DNA of 64,000 nt from Lachnospiraceae bacterium (GTDB lineage: Bacteria > Bacillota > Clostridia > Lachnospirales > Lachnospiraceae), in assembly GCA_014239155.1 (NCBI GenBank), contig JAAZZQ010000088.1, forward strand, positions 124,001-188,000, written 5' to 3'. Below the pieces are notes generated by a model that did not search any database, was not told the origin of the DNA, and saw only the letters and a list, made by a program, of their open reading frames with translations. Position numbers and translations under genes: made by a program. Positions 9,075 through 17,974 of the stretch are shown one piece after another (the stretch's first letter is position 1; each line of letters starts with the position of its first letter).

Positions 9075-11351
9075 TTATGTGTCCCACTCCAACACTGCCT
9101 TAAACAAGTCTCCATCAATTTCAACGTAAAATCTGCCCCCTTGCAGCTCTGAAAAACTCTTGGCGATTGCAAGTCCAAGTCCACTTCCTTCCGTGTTGCG
9201 CGATGCGTCTCCGCGCACAAACCGCTCAGTCAAATCTGTAGGCGTGACCATCAACTCCTGTGCCGAAATATTTTTCATCTCAATATGGATTGTTCGTTGC
9301 CCCTCTTTGATAACAATCACTCTCGCCAGCACATAAACGCGCGTATTTGGCAAAGCATATTTTATCACATTAATATACAAGTTTTCAAAAATCCGATACG
9401 TTTTCTGACTGTCAAGCTGTAAAATAATTTTCTCCTCGGGCAAATCAAAACGCACATCAAGACCATTTTTTGTCATTTCATTTTCATGTTCTAGATACAC
9501 TTGACGCATCAAATTACAGATATCTACTGCAACTGGCTCCAACCGCACATTGCCGCTGCTCGCCTTGCTAATCTCAAACAAATCTTCTATCAACACTTTT
9601 AAGCGCAACGACTTGCGTTCCAGCGTATTTAGATATGATTTTCGTTGCTCTGGAGTAACATTTTCTTCTTTTAATAAATCAACATAAGTAATAATCGCTG
9701 TAAGTGGTGTCTTTAAATCATGTGAGACATTTGTGATAAGCTCCGTCTTCATGCGCTGACTGCGCACTTCCTCCTCAACCGCCTTTCCAAAGCCATTTTG
9801 TATCTGATACAGCTCATTTTTATAACTCTCAAAGATTCCAAAATCCTCAGCAAGTTTATTGTCAAACTGCCCTTGTGCAATCGCGTTTGTGGCCTTTAGC
9901 AAGTTATCATACTGCATTTTTATTTTGCCAAGATATCGTTTTAACCCCAGATAGAGCAATACTGAATACAACATCAATGCAAAAATTCCAATAAACCAAA
10001 AGCAACACACCAAAGAAATAAAAATAAACTGCACTATCACCAACCGTTTTAAAGGATTGTCCACATCTTTGTCTAGCCCCTCAATTGTCAATGCCGCTTT
10101 CCACCTATCTAAAATACGTCGACAAACTTCCTTTATTTCATTCCAGTATCGATAAATTAGGCTTCTTTTTCTAAAAAATGGGACAAATCCCGAAAATAGC
10201 TCTCTCACGCTTAAAAGCCCCCAATACCATGCGCCAAACAAAATAACCATCGCAACCAATATTACAAAAAAGATACTTCCTCTTGGTAGCCTAACTACTT
10301 CACTGACATAATACACCAGTTCGACCACTGTCATATTTAGCCCAACCGACAGAATCCAAAAAATTAAGAAAATCAGCTCTGCCGAAAACTTAGAACCTGC
10401 CGTGTCCGCGGTCAACTGTGGTCTGCATCGTACAATTATTAAAAAAAGAATTGTTATAACCCCCAAAATGGTAAGATACAGATTGCCAATACCAAGCATA
10501 TCATATACATACGTTCTGTCATAATCGCCAATATACCACTCTGACTCAGACGTAAACACCTGTATCCACGGAAATTGTTCTAACTGCTCCGCAGTCATGG
10601 CGTATATAAACACCACCTCCTGCGGACTTTTCTGTGTGACTGTCATTTTCCCAGTTGCCATATCGTCTTCATCTACCAACACATAATGACTCACTTTCTC
10701 GTAGTCATTTAGCAAAAGAGCGTCCTTTGAATTTGCGACGAGCTGCACATTTTTTAAAAACTGTTCCACATTGCTGCCACCAACCTTCATATTGGAAATT
10801 CTACCATTTTTATCATAATAGAGCACCAAATAATAGTCATAGATTGAGTTTTCGCCATCTTTTAACAACTCAGGCTCTCTGGCTGTATTTTTCAAAATTG
10901 TTTGTGTCGTTTCATCAATAACACAATAGTCCAAATTCATTACAAGATTTGACACATAATGGTCGTTTACCCTTGACACAGTCCTATTTAATTTTTCAAT
11001 CATATATGTTTTGAGTTGTTCTCCATTTCCAATATATACCTCCTCATTTCCAAAATAATTATCCCGTTCCACTTTCTCTATTGGCTCCTGCGAAAATGTG
11101 AAATACAGCTCCTCAACCTGTGCATCGTTTCCGCTCTTTTCCAACACTTCAGGGTAGAGCACATAATTACTCTGAAACAGTATTTCTATAAAATCCTCCT
11201 GTTCAAATCCATTGCCTGTCTCCGCATAATAATTGTCCACTCTATCCTTGTAAATCGCCGCAAAACAAGCCAAACAAGTTGCTGCCATCACTACCACAAG
11301 CACTGCTGTACGCAGCGCCCTTTTATTGCTTTTCAATCTTGTATCCAACAC
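9075..11351 (-). CDS. membrane sensor histidine kinase (large extracellular domain)
   Basis: This 758-residue sensor has a first membrane helix at 14-34 and an extracellular sensing region at about 35-285. Membrane helices follow near 287-308, 325-348, 358-380 and 435-470. A HAMP-like linker at 470-530 precedes a HisKA domain with His544 (NVSHDLKTPLTA) and an ATPase domain with N-box Asn661 and G-box GSGLGLAIA (722-730). The usual DxGxG box is replaced by MKNIS, a variant seen in a clostridial kinase subfamily. It partners the OmpR-type regulator upstream, whose gene overlaps it by 29 nt. No peptide transporter or other target is next to it, so the signal is unknown. Confidence 0.9.
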   Translation of the reverse strand: MLDTRLKSNKRALRTAVLVVVMAATCLACFAAIYKDRVDNYYAETGNGFEQEDFIEILFQSNYVLYPEVLEKSGNDAQVEELYFTFSQEPIEKVERDNYFGNEEVYIGNGEQLKTYMIEKLNRTVSRVNDHYVSNLVMNLDYCVIDETTQTILKNTAREPELLKDGENSIYDYYLVLYYDKNGRISNMKVGGSNVEQFLKNVQLVANSKDALLLNDYEKVSHYVLVDEDDMATGKMTVTQKSPQEVVFIYAMTAEQLEQFPWIQVFTSESEWYIGDYDRTYVYDMLGIGNLYLTILGVITILFLIIVRCRPQLTADTAGSKFSAELIFLIFWILSVGLNMTVVELVYYVSEVVRLPRGSIFFVILVAMVILFGAWYWGLLSVRELFSGFVPFFRKRSLIYRYWNEIKEVCRRILDRWKAALTIEGLDKDVDNPLKRLVIVQFIFISLVCCFWFIGIFALMLYSVLLYLGLKRYLGKIKMQYDNLLKATNAIAQGQFDNKLAEDFGIFESYKNELYQIQNGFGKAVEEEVRSQRMKTELITNVSHDLKTPLTAIITYVDLLKEENVTPEQRKSYLNTLERKSLRLKVLIEDLFEISKASSGNVRLEPVAVDICNLMRQVYLEHENEMTKNGLDVRFDLPEEKIILQLDSQKTYRIFENLYINVIKYALPNTRVYVLARVIVIKEGQRTIHIEMKNISAQELMVTPTDLTERFVRGDASRNTEGSGLGLAIAKSFSELQGGRFYVEIDGDLFKAVLEWDT

Positions 11352-12030
11352 CCCACACCACCTTTAAATATTTCGGATCATTTGGATTAATCTCAATCTT
11401 TTCTCGAATTTTTCTCACATGTACCATAATTGTATTGGTGTTAATTGCCTGCTCGTTCCATACTCGTTCATAAATTTCATCGGCGCTGAACACCCTCCCA
11501 GGATTTTTCATCAGCAACAATAAAATTTTAAACTCAATGGGAGTCAACTTAACCAGATTGCCATCAACACTGACTTCGACAGTATCCTCATTCAACTCTA
11601 AACCTCCAATAATATGGATTCTGTCCTGATTTTCCTGACCTGTCACCGCGTCAAGATATCGTTGGTAACGCCGCAAATGGGAATTGACTCGCGCAAGTAG
11701 TTCCATTGTTGTGAACGGTTTTGTCACATAATCATCTGCCCCCATATTAAGTCCCATAATTTTGTCAACTTCCTCCGACTTTGCTGAGAGCATTATTACC
11801 GGAAACTCATATCCCTTCTCTCGCACCTTCATCATCATTGTAATGCCATCCATACGCGGCATCATAATATCCACAATCGCAAGATGAAACTCTTCTGACT
11901 CAATTTTCTGTAGTCCCTCAAAGCCATCTGCTGCCTGTGTTACACTATAACCCTGATTTTTCAGATAAATCTCTATCCCCTCCCGAATCTCCTTGTCGTC
12001 CTCGACAATCAAAATATGATATGCCTCCAT
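11323..12030 (-). CDS. OmpR/PhoB-family response regulator
   Basis: This 235-residue cytoplasmic transcription regulator has a receiver domain at 1-120, with the phospho-acceptor Asp54 in VDIMMPRMDG, the acidic pair DD at 11-12 and the TKPF lysine near 104. A winged-helix DNA-binding domain occupies 140-233 and ends in VWGVGYKIE, typical of the family. It is translated first, and its end overlaps the kinase gene by 29 nt, so the two are coupled. No paired direct repeats that would show its target are obvious nearby. Confidence 0.95.
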   Translation of the reverse strand: MEAYHILIVEDDKEIREGIEIYLKNQGYSVTQAADGFEGLQKIESEEFHLAIVDIMMPRMDGITMMMKVREKGYEFPVIMLSAKSEEVDKIMGLNMGADDYVTKPFTTMELLARVNSHLRRYQRYLDAVTGQENQDRIHIIGGLELNEDTVEVSVDGNLVKLTPIEFKILLLLMKNPGRVFSADEIYERVWNEQAINTNTIMVHVRKIREKIEINPNDPKYLKVVWGVGYKIEKQ

Positions 12031-12188
12031 GTTTTTATCCCCCTTTTCATCCTATAGCCTCTCAAAATCTCTCTTGCAATATTAGACACAAAAAACTCTA
12101 AGAGTCTATTTCTTAAATGTTACCTTTCCAATATTGCCGTCGATCACAGTATATCATAAATCTTGCAAAATAGGAAATTGCCAGCTTT

Positions 12189-12701
12189 TTATGCACCAGT
12201 AAACTGAAAAACAACATCCCCCAGAAGATAACCTGCACCGACAAAAATCAAATTCCATATAAATACGCCAAGTGCAGAGCTGATGGTATATTTTACAAAA
12301 TGAATTTTAAGTACCCCTGCTGGTATCGAAATCAGCGTCCGCACCACTGGAATCAATTTCCCTATAAAAATTCCAAAACAGCCTCTTTCCTGTATGATTC
12401 TAAAATTTTTCTCAACCACAGGACGTTGTTTCGGAAATTTCGTTAGATACTTATCCAATATCAAACGACCTCCAGCATACCCTACAAAGTACAAAATCCA
12501 GCTTCCAAGCACACCCGCTAAAAGTGTGATTACCATCACCCAGAAAAAGCCAATATTCCCTCGCGCTGCCCATATTCCTGACAACGGCATAATAATACCC
12601 GATGGAAATCCCGGCAGATTCATATACTCCAACAAGACAACAATAAAAATTGCAATTGCTCCATATTGGGTAAAGTAACATGTAAGCGTGTCCAGATCCA
12701 T
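12189..12701 (-). CDS. DedA-family membrane protein (VTT domain)
   Basis: This 170-residue DedA/SNARE-associated (VTT) family protein is a short member with about five hydrophobic segments. Family marks are the re-entrant EYMNLPGFPSGIIMPLSG loop near residues 25-42, GSWILYFVGYAGGR in the middle, and the conserved GKLIPVVRTLISIPAG motif near 120, with its charged G-x-x-x-P-x-x-R. DedA proteins help keep membrane potential and recycle the undecaprenyl or phospholipid carrier. An upstream in-frame ATG adds 13 residues, but GAGGAAGGTG before 12701 is the better ribosome site. It is on the same strand as the two-component pair, 158 nt upstream; co-transcription is uncertain. Confidence 0.9.
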   Translation of the reverse strand: MDLDTLTCYFTQYGAIAIFIVVLLEYMNLPGFPSGIIMPLSGIWAARGNIGFFWVMVITLLAGVLGSWILYFVGYAGGRLILDKYLTKFPKQRPVVEKNFRIIQERGCFGIFIGKLIPVVRTLISIPAGVLKIHFVKYTISSALGVFIWNLIFVGAGYLLGDVVFQFTGA

Positions 12702-12899
12702 AAAAACACCTTCCTCTTTTGTTTTCCTTTCAATAGTCATAGACTATCAGCGAAAACGAAAAAAGAAGGTGTATCAAATCGAAAGATTTTCTTAAAATTA
12801 TTGATTTTTTTACTACAGTTTAAAAATAATATTTCTCTGCATTTTAAATTGTGATAGAATAAAAGAAATAAAAAAGTTGATTTAGGAGGTGCTATTTGT

Positions 12900-13391
12900 A
12901 TGAAAAAAGTTATTTGTTTTCATAATCCTGAAGAGATAAATGGATATCTGAGCAATTGGTATCCATCAGACTTTTGTGTGAATGGGATTCAATATTCTTC
13001 TATGGAACAGTACATGATGTATCAGAAAGCAGTACTCTTCCATGATATGGACATTGCAAGTCAAATATTAAATACCTCTAATGTAGGAAAAATAAAAGCA
13101 TTGGGTCGATCCGTTCAAAATTATGAGGATATTATCTGGAATGGTATGCGGCAAATTATAGTCTATCAAGGCTTGCTCCAAAAATTTCAGCAAAATACTG
13201 CGCTAGAAGAAAAACTTCTTGCCACGCAAAATCATCTGCTGGCAGAGTGCGCTGTACAGGATAAAATTTGGGGGATTGGACTCTCTATGAAGGATGAGCG
13301 GCGGCTATCTCCAAAAGAATGGAAAGGTCAAAATTTATTGGGGTTTTCTCTAATGAGCGTGCGTTCTACATTAAAACAGTTCACCTTATAA
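12900..13391 (+). CDS. NADAR/YbiA-like N-glycosidase
   Basis: This 163-residue protein belongs to the NADAR (YbiA/COG3236) family. Known members hydrolyse the N-glycosidic bond of reactive riboflavin-pathway intermediates or remove ADP-ribose from guanine. The signature runs LSNWYPSDFCVNGIQYSSMEQ near residues 17-37, with YMMYQKA following and the C-terminal IWGIGLSMKDE and NLLGFSLMSVR blocks. AGGAGGT lies 10 nt before the ATG, so the start is firm. The length matches the family. The next gene, a zinc-ribbon protein, is 56 nt downstream on the same strand. NADAR domains also occur in toxin-antitoxin and phage-defence settings, but nothing here points to a partner toxin. Confidence 0.88.
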   Translation: MKKVICFHNPEEINGYLSNWYPSDFCVNGIQYSSMEQYMMYQKAVLFHDMDIASQILNTSNVGKIKALGRSVQNYEDIIWNGMRQIIVYQGLLQKFQQNTALEEKLLATQNHLLAECAVQDKIWGIGLSMKDERRLSPKEWKGQNLLGFSLMSVRSTLKQFTL

Positions 13392-13447
13392 AACCTTTTA
13401 GAAATCATTGAAAACTATAAAAAATAATATAATGTTGAGAGGCATTT

Positions 13448-13834
13448 ATGAAAAACAGAAAAAACTACTTAAAAGCGCGCAAAAAACAGTTAAAATGGTT
13501 CCAGCTTGGCTGGGTTGTAAAGGATTCTATCTGTCCAATTTGTGGCGAAAAACCGCTGATACAGTTCGATCGATATGACTCGTGGGGCTGTATCTCCTGC
13601 AATGAATGGCTGGACGAGGCGTGCGATGACCTTAACTGCCCCTATTGCAGCATTCGGCCAAAAACTCCTTATGAAGCGTATTTTATAATTGATACAGAAA
13701 TTGGAAGTGCTGGCTTACGAAAACGCTGGCGTTGTGACAACTACCAGCACAAAACAAACGGCATGAAAAAACATATGCGGCGCAGATTGCTTGCCGAACA
13801 GCGTCAAGCTTTATGTTTACCTTCTAAGTACTGA
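13448..13834 (+). CDS. small zinc-ribbon protein of unknown function
   Basis: This basic protein of 128 residues has three cysteine knuckles: CPIC near 27, CISC near 47, and CDDLNCPYC near 58-66. They are spaced as in treble-clef or double zinc-ribbon proteins. The start and end are rich in Lys and Arg (KNRKNYLKARKKQLKW, KKHMRRRLL), which suggests nucleic-acid or ribosome contact. I do not recognise the family. It may share a transcript with the NADAR gene. Its last 31 nt overlap, tail to tail, with the small minus-strand gene that follows. Confidence 0.7.
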   Translation: MKNRKNYLKARKKQLKWFQLGWVVKDSICPICGEKPLIQFDRYDSWGCISCNEWLDEACDDLNCPYCSIRPKTPYEAYFIIDTEIGSAGLRKRWRCDNYQHKTNGMKKHMRRRLLAEQRQALCLPSKY

Positions 13835-14004
13835 TTCACAATCCTTTCTATTGACTCCCGTGAAATCGGATACTTAAATTCTTTTATAATACGGTCCACT
13901 GTGTATCCATGATCCACCAGATGCCTAATGGCGCCGCCATAGGCAAAATCTTGTGTAAAGTTTGACAGTGCTTCCTCAAAATATCCATGATTTAACTCTT
14001 CCAT
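13804..14004 (-). CDS. small acidic helical protein, unknown
   Basis: This is a 66-residue protein from ATG 14004, chosen because GGGAGGGTG stands just before it; an upstream codon would add 10 residues. It is predicted to be mostly helical with no membrane segment, cysteine or known motif (FAYGGAIRHLVDHGYTVDRI and SRESIERIVNQYL are the best-defined stretches). The gene overlaps the zinc-ribbon gene tail to tail by 31 nt, so transcripts of the two would be antisense to each other. MgtC lies 51 nt upstream on the same strand's reverse side. The good ribosome site supports it as a real gene; its function is unknown. Confidence 0.6.
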   Translation of the reverse strand: MEELNHGYFEEALSNFTQDFAYGGAIRHLVDHGYTVDRIIKEFKYPISRESIERIVNQYLEGKHKA

Positions 14005-14054
14005 AACACCCTCCCCAGAGTGTGCTTTTAACACGCCCTAAAATAATTTTTATT

Positions 14055-14735
14055 CTATATTTCATCCACATATAAAACACCCTTTAGCTTCTGCAAGATT
14101 CCAAGGTATACTTCCCTGCCCACTTTCCGCGGTAATCGGAAAGTCATAACAATCCGAAAATGTTGCCCCTTCGCCTTAGGCTTATCCACGTGAAAACTAT
14201 CCACAAAGCAATTGTCTTCCTTGAGCTGCCTTGAAACATTGGTGATTGCCTTCCCATCTTCAACCTCCACATAGAGCGTTAAATAACGAGAGTACTGATA
14301 CACTCTGCCTTCAATATAGGGTACTAGATGAACGCCCACAAGCCACACTGCTGTGAGAATCACCGCACCATCAAGAAATCCAATCCCCACCGCAAGCCCA
14401 ACACAAGCACAGGTCCAAATACTCGCCGCAGAAGTCAACCCCTTAATCTGATGCCCTGATACCAGAATGGAACCCGCCCCCAAAAAGCCAACGCCGCTAA
14501 TCACTTGCGCTGCAATTCTTGAAATGTCGAGCCGCCCTGGATAAAGCACTTCCAAATACTGTTCCATCAACATAACCATTGTCGCGCCTAAGCAGACAGT
14601 AATGGTAGTGCGGGCACCACCACCACGCCGCTTTGCCCCTCTATCAATGCCAATTACAATACCAATTACCAGAGACAGAAATATTCTTACCAAAATATTC
14701 TGCCATGTCCATTCAGAAAATCTTGTTGTAAACAT
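14055..14735 (-). CDS. MgtC/SapB-family membrane protein
   Basis: This 226-residue inner-membrane protein has four to five N-terminal helices holding the MgtC signature (VIGIVIGIDRGAKRRGGGARTTI near residues 19-41, then VISGVGFLGAGSILV near 88-102). A soluble ACT-like C-terminal domain of about 80 residues follows (TLYVEVEDGKAITNVSRQLK). MgtC proteins restrain ATP synthase and are linked to magnesium starvation and survival in acid; many gut Firmicutes carry such a gene without a virulence role. The length is full. It stands between Dtd and the small helical gene, all on the minus strand, with separate spacing and no visible terminator between them. Confidence 0.92.
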   Translation of the reverse strand: MFTTRFSEWTWQNILVRIFLSLVIGIVIGIDRGAKRRGGGARTTITVCLGATMVMLMEQYLEVLYPGRLDISRIAAQVISGVGFLGAGSILVSGHQIKGLTSAASIWTCACVGLAVGIGFLDGAVILTAVWLVGVHLVPYIEGRVYQYSRYLTLYVEVEDGKAITNVSRQLKEDNCFVDSFHVDKPKAKGQHFRIVMTFRLPRKVGREVYLGILQKLKGVLYVDEI

Positions 14736-14808
14736 AATTTCTGCCCCCTCTCCTAAAACTGCCTTCTTATCATGTTAGCAGCTAGCAACACACTCTTTTA
14801 TAATTCCC

Positions 14809-15261
14809 TTACTTGACAATCTCATCAGAATCCAATACGATAGTAAACGGTCCATCGTTTTGTAATGACACTTTCATTTCTGCCCCAAAAGAGCCATGTG
14901 CCACAGAAAATCCCTTCTTGCCAATTTCGGCAATCATATATTCATATAATGTATTTGCCAAATCAGGCTTGCCTGCCAGAGTAAAGGAAGGTCTATTCCC
15001 CTTCCTGCAATCCGCATACAAGGTAAACTGTGAAATAATTAAAAATTCGCCACCCACATCAGCAATGGACAGATTTGTCTTTCCATCTGCATCATCAAAA
15101 ATCCGTAGCTTTGTCAATTTATCAATCATTTTGTCTGCAATCTGCTTGTCATCCCTGTCAGATACGCCCACAAACACCAAAAGCCCATGACCAATCTGCC
15201 CAATCAATTTTCCCTCTACACAAACATTTGCCTCGCACACTCTCTGAATTACAAAACGCAT
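14809..15261 (-). CDS. dtd: D-aminoacyl-tRNA deacylase
   Basis: This housekeeping enzyme removes D-amino acids wrongly loaded on tRNA (and glycine from tRNA-Ala). The 150-residue protein shows both active-site motifs: [17 protein letters not shown] around residues 77-93 and [11 protein letters not shown] around 135-145, which carries the cis Gly-Pro pair. It begins MRFVIQRV, the usual Dtd start. It needs no partner. It is on the minus strand upstream of mgtC with a gap of 73 nt. Confidence 0.97.
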   Translation of the reverse strand: MRFVIQRVCEANVCVEGKLIGQIGHGLLVFVGVSDRDDKQIADKMIDKLTKLRIFDDADGKTNLSIADVGGEFLIISQFTLYADCRKGNRPSFTLAGKPDLANTLYEYMIAEIGKKGFSVAHGSFGAEMKVSLQNDGPFTIVLDSDEIVK

Positions 15262-15314
15262 AAATTTTCTCCCCTTTTTTCCTTAATCTACAAAGAACCA
15301 TTCATTATCTATTA

Positions 15315-15455
15315 TCATATATATTTTAATTTTAAAAAATCGAAAACGCGTTTATTAAAATCTTTTGCCTCTTCATATGCACCATAACCAAGACCATGAT
15401 AAATAAACAATTCACTTCCATCAATTTTAGCAAATGCCGATGGTATTCTTAAAAC
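15315..15455 (-). pseudogene. C-terminal scar of an unknown enzyme
   Basis: Read on the minus strand, about 44 codons are open with a protein-like composition (IPSAFAKIDGSELFIYHGLG, then AYEEAKDFNKRVFDFLK) and end in TGA at 15317-15315. A stop lies just upstream and there is no start codon. The stretch looks like the tail of an alpha/beta-hydrolase-type enzyme whose body has been lost, but the family guess is weak. Confidence 0.4.
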
Positions 15456-15495
15456 TCAGTATAGCAAAAATTATATTATTTGTGAAGAACGAAAG

Positions 15496-15567
15496 TTATA
15501 CATTGATGTCCTTTATCAATTCATGTGCAAAAATATTGCTGTTTACGCCAACAATGATTAAAATTCT
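15496..15567 (+). repeat. dispersed repeat, copy 1
   Basis: This 72-bp unit with the core CAAAAATATTGCTGTTTACG, followed by CCAACA and TAAAATTCT, recurs inverted at 16034-16104 and directly at 19431-19496. The copies agree at roughly 70 percent of positions by eye. Confidence 0.6.
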
Positions 15568-15778
15568 GCTAAAACTGATGGGATATAATTGGTAATGTTT
15601 CTTTTAAGTACTAAGATTATTTTGCAGAAAAGTAAATTGTAATCTTCGTCTTTTTATGATAAACTATACAAAACTTACTGCAAATAATATAGATTCAAAT
15701 AGAAATAATAAGACAGCGATATCTACATAGAATATGAAACTGCGAAAAGACTGTGCAAAAGAGGAAATTCTATAGATT

Positions 15779-15955
15779 CAAGAATGTCATTGGCATTCTT
15801 GCTGCGGCGTACAAGTCAGCTTTGCTGACAGATTACAGATTCGCACGCCTGCAATCCTGCCGGATGCTTATCTCAGTGGGAGATTGCACTCACACTGAGA
15901 CAAAATTGTATTTTACTCACCACTTATAGAAGTGGGCGTCTTCTCCGGCTGAGAG
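15779..15955. other. hairpin-rich core, candidate structured RNA or MITE-like element
   Basis: Hairpins follow one another: CAAGAATG/CATTCTTG (15779-15801), GTCAGC/GCTGAC (15815-15829), TCTCAGTG/CACTGAGA (15871-15900), CCACTT/AAGTGG (15920-15935) and TTCTC/GAGAA (about 15940-15957). The GC content is higher than in the flanks. A frame is open on the plus strand through the second half, ending at 16002, but it has no start codon. No known riboswitch matches. Confidence 0.45.
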
Positions 15956-16033
15956 AAATTGCAGATATTCTTGATGCTTTGCTAAAGATTTTGGAACAAT
16001 AGATTGCAAATCGTATACTTATTAAGAATAATT

Positions 16034-16104
16034 AGAATTTTAGGCATTGCTGGCATAAACAACAATTTTGTATGCAAAATGCGGAAAGACAAATGGTGTT
16101 ATAC
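16034..16104 (-). repeat. dispersed repeat, copy 2 (inverted)
   Basis: On the minus strand this reads GTATAAC, CAAAATTGTTGTTTATG, CCAGCA and TAAAATTCT, matching copy 1 in order and spacing. Together the two copies bound a segment of about 610 bp. Confidence 0.6.
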
Positions 16105-16187
16105 CAAGAAACTGTTTTGATTTATTTTGCTATTATCTTATTAAATATTATTAGAATATATGTTTCCAACCAAAGGAGAAAACAAAA

Positions 16188-17225
16188 ATGAAAAAAGAAA
16201 TCTACATAATTACAAAGCCAGTTTTAACCCAAATATGGAATATTATTATCCTACTTTTTCTCTGTGGTAATATTGTTGGTTGTGCATCTAACGACACAGC
16301 AAATCAAAAGCAGGAAAATACTATGTCGAACACAGTGTTATCGGACAACACTACAAAAGGCAAGACAAATTACACGACTGATGAAAACCAGAATTCCAAC
16401 CCCACTGACGAGTCAGAAACATCTTTAGAGGCAGCTGTCGACACAGAAAATGCCGCATGGAATGAGACACAAAATGAGGAAGGAATCATGTACAACAATA
16501 TCCCTCTGTACTGCGCCGAAAAGGAAAAACAAGTTTGTATTGAAATACAACCATCGGTTCTCCGCCCTTCTATTTCCTATTATTTTATTCCTACCGAAGA
16601 AGTGCAAGAGCGATTGATAGCGCTTACTTGTAATCTAAATCTGGAAGCAAAACCGTTTGACTACCGCTGGCAGGGAATGAAAGAGAGTGGTTGGAAACTG
16701 TGCTATCAAGACTTGAAACTAACTGCATTTGATGGAGGGTATTTTTACTCTTGTTGGGAAGATTTTGAGACAAACAGCTCTATGGAATATTTAATTCAAG
16801 ACACGGCATTGTATGATGAAATACAAAATATGTTGGAAAACTCTCTGAATTACCAACCGTTTGATCCTGCAGATATCAAAAATATCACCTCTGCAAAATT
16901 AGAAATGCAAAACATGTATACAGACTATGAGCTTCGCAGTCAAACGATTACAGATCAAAAAATCCTTCAAATATTAGAAGACTTATTTAACAATGCATCT
17001 TATATTTATGGCGGGGCAGAATGCGGAAACCAAGGTGCCTGCTTGGAACTGACAATGGCAGATGGTAAGACTGTCAAATTATCTATGGCAATGGACAGTT
17101 GTACAAACTGTGGCATTAATGGTGTCTACTATGACTACAGACCAGCACAATACCGCAAAAAAGGCGGTTGGTATAGCACTGACTTCTTTCAGTACTTTGA
17201 CCAAATCCAACCTTTTTTGCCATAA
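16188..17225 (+). CDS. secreted lipoprotein of unknown function
   Basis: The 345-residue protein has a basic start, a hydrophobic stretch at 14-31 and the lipobox NIVGC with Cys32 as the lipid anchor. It should therefore sit on the outer face of the membrane. Residues 33-100 are a low-complexity linker rich in Asn, Thr, Asp and Glu. The rest is a globular region with no motif I know, holding four cysteines near 280-310 (AECGNQGAC, DSCTNCG) that may form disulfides. The AAAGGAG site is well placed. It stands alone on the plus strand, and a 15-bp hairpin follows 90 nt downstream. Confidence 0.8.
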   Translation: MKKEIYIITKPVLTQIWNIIILLFLCGNIVGCASNDTANQKQENTMSNTVLSDNTTKGKTNYTTDENQNSNPTDESETSLEAAVDTENAAWNETQNEEGIMYNNIPLYCAEKEKQVCIEIQPSVLRPSISYYFIPTEEVQERLIALTCNLNLEAKPFDYRWQGMKESGWKLCYQDLKLTAFDGGYFYSCWEDFETNSSMEYLIQDTALYDEIQNMLENSLNYQPFDPADIKNITSAKLEMQNMYTDYELRSQTITDQKILQILEDLFNNASYIYGGAECGNQGACLELTMADGKTVKLSMAMDSCTNCGINGVYYDYRPAQYRKKGGWYSTDFFQYFDQIQPFLP

Positions 17226-17317
17226 AGTATATCGAGTGGAACAAGGAAGATTTATCTTCCCTATTCGCCGTCCTAGCAGCTTATTTCCTCTGCATGGATC
17301 TGCACATAAAAATACAC

Positions 17318-17359
17318 TATAGCTAGGAACAACCCTCACTATTCTTGTTCCTAGCTATA
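17318..17359 (-). terminator. terminator between converging genes
   Basis: A perfect 15-bp stem, TATAGCTAGGAACAA (17318-17332) and TTGTTCCTAGCTATA (17345-17359), has a 12-nt loop. On the minus strand a T-rich run follows, so it ends the HAD/uridylyltransferase transcript. It may also stop the lipoprotein transcript from the other side. Confidence 0.85.
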
Positions 17360-17362
17360 TCC

Positions 17363-17974
17363 TTATACATCTGCAAGCAACCGTTCTAGCTCCCTGTGTG
17401 CCTGTTCATAGCACTCAAATACAATTCCTTTCATACCAAGCGTACGCGCAGCCTCAACATTTTCCTCTCGGTCGTCAATAAATACACATTCGTCGGCACA
17501 AAGGCTATATTCCTTTAAAAGATATTTATAGATGTCCGCATTTGGCTTAATCATCTTCACAAAACCGGAGACCACTTTTCCGTCAACCTTTTCAAGAAAT
17601 GGAAAGCTCCCGCATTCCGTATGAAGCGCAAAAACTTCCCGTGGATAATTAGAAAGTAAATACACCTTCAAACCAGCCTCTTTCAACTGCACAATCCAGT
17701 CCACCGCATAGGTATAAGGCTCAACCAACTTATCGCGGTTCTCCCATACCAAATTAAACTCGTCAAGGTGTTCCTTGTTGTCCTCACGGAAATTTTTTAG
17801 TATTTCAGCTTCCTCATAAATACCTTGGTCGAGTTCTCCCCACCAGTGACTGCCAAACACTGTGTGTTCAAATATTTTTTGTGTCTCTTCTGCAAGCTCC
17901 AAATCGATCATTAACGCGCGCCATCGAAAATCTACCAACACATTTCCAATATCAAAAACCACATTTTTTATCAT
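17363..17974 (-). CDS. HAD-family phosphatase (YihX-type)
   Basis: This 203-residue haloacid dehalogenase-like hydrolase has nucleophile motif FDIGNVLVDF (catalytic Asp8 and the variant Asn12 position), motif II LLSNYP near 110, and motif III/IV ADECVFIDDREENVEAA near 158-175. The helical cap between motifs I and II fits subfamily IA and the YihX group, which dephosphorylates alpha-glucose-1-phosphate. Its start overlaps the upstream uridylyltransferase gene by 4 nt (ATGA), so the two are translationally coupled. Pairing with a UTP-sugar-1-phosphate uridylyltransferase makes a sugar-1-phosphate substrate plausible, but this is inference. Confidence 0.88.
   Translation of the reverse strand: MIKNVVFDIGNVLVDFRWRALMIDLELAEETQKIFEHTVFGSHWWGELDQGIYEEAEILKNFREDNKEHLDEFNLVWENRDKLVEPYTYAVDWIVQLKEAGLKVYLLSNYPREVFALHTECGSFPFLEKVDGKVVSGFVKMIKPNADIYKYLLKEYSLCADECVFIDDREENVEAARTLGMKGIVFECYEQAHRELERLLADV

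Larger units (their letters stand above)
15262..16187. other. 926-bp gap with gene scar, repeat element and hairpin core
   Basis: No intact gene is seen. From left to right it holds a C-terminal protein scar on the minus strand (15315-15455), an element bounded by inverted copies of a dispersed repeat (15496-15567 and 16034-16104), a run of five hairpins between them (15779-15955), and the ribosome site of the next lipoprotein. Each part is listed on its own. Confidence 0.6.

Noticed and set aside
15870-16002. Open frame in the hairpin region as a protein gene
   Set aside because: It has no start codon, no ribosome site and lies across strong stems; kept only as a low-interest observation.
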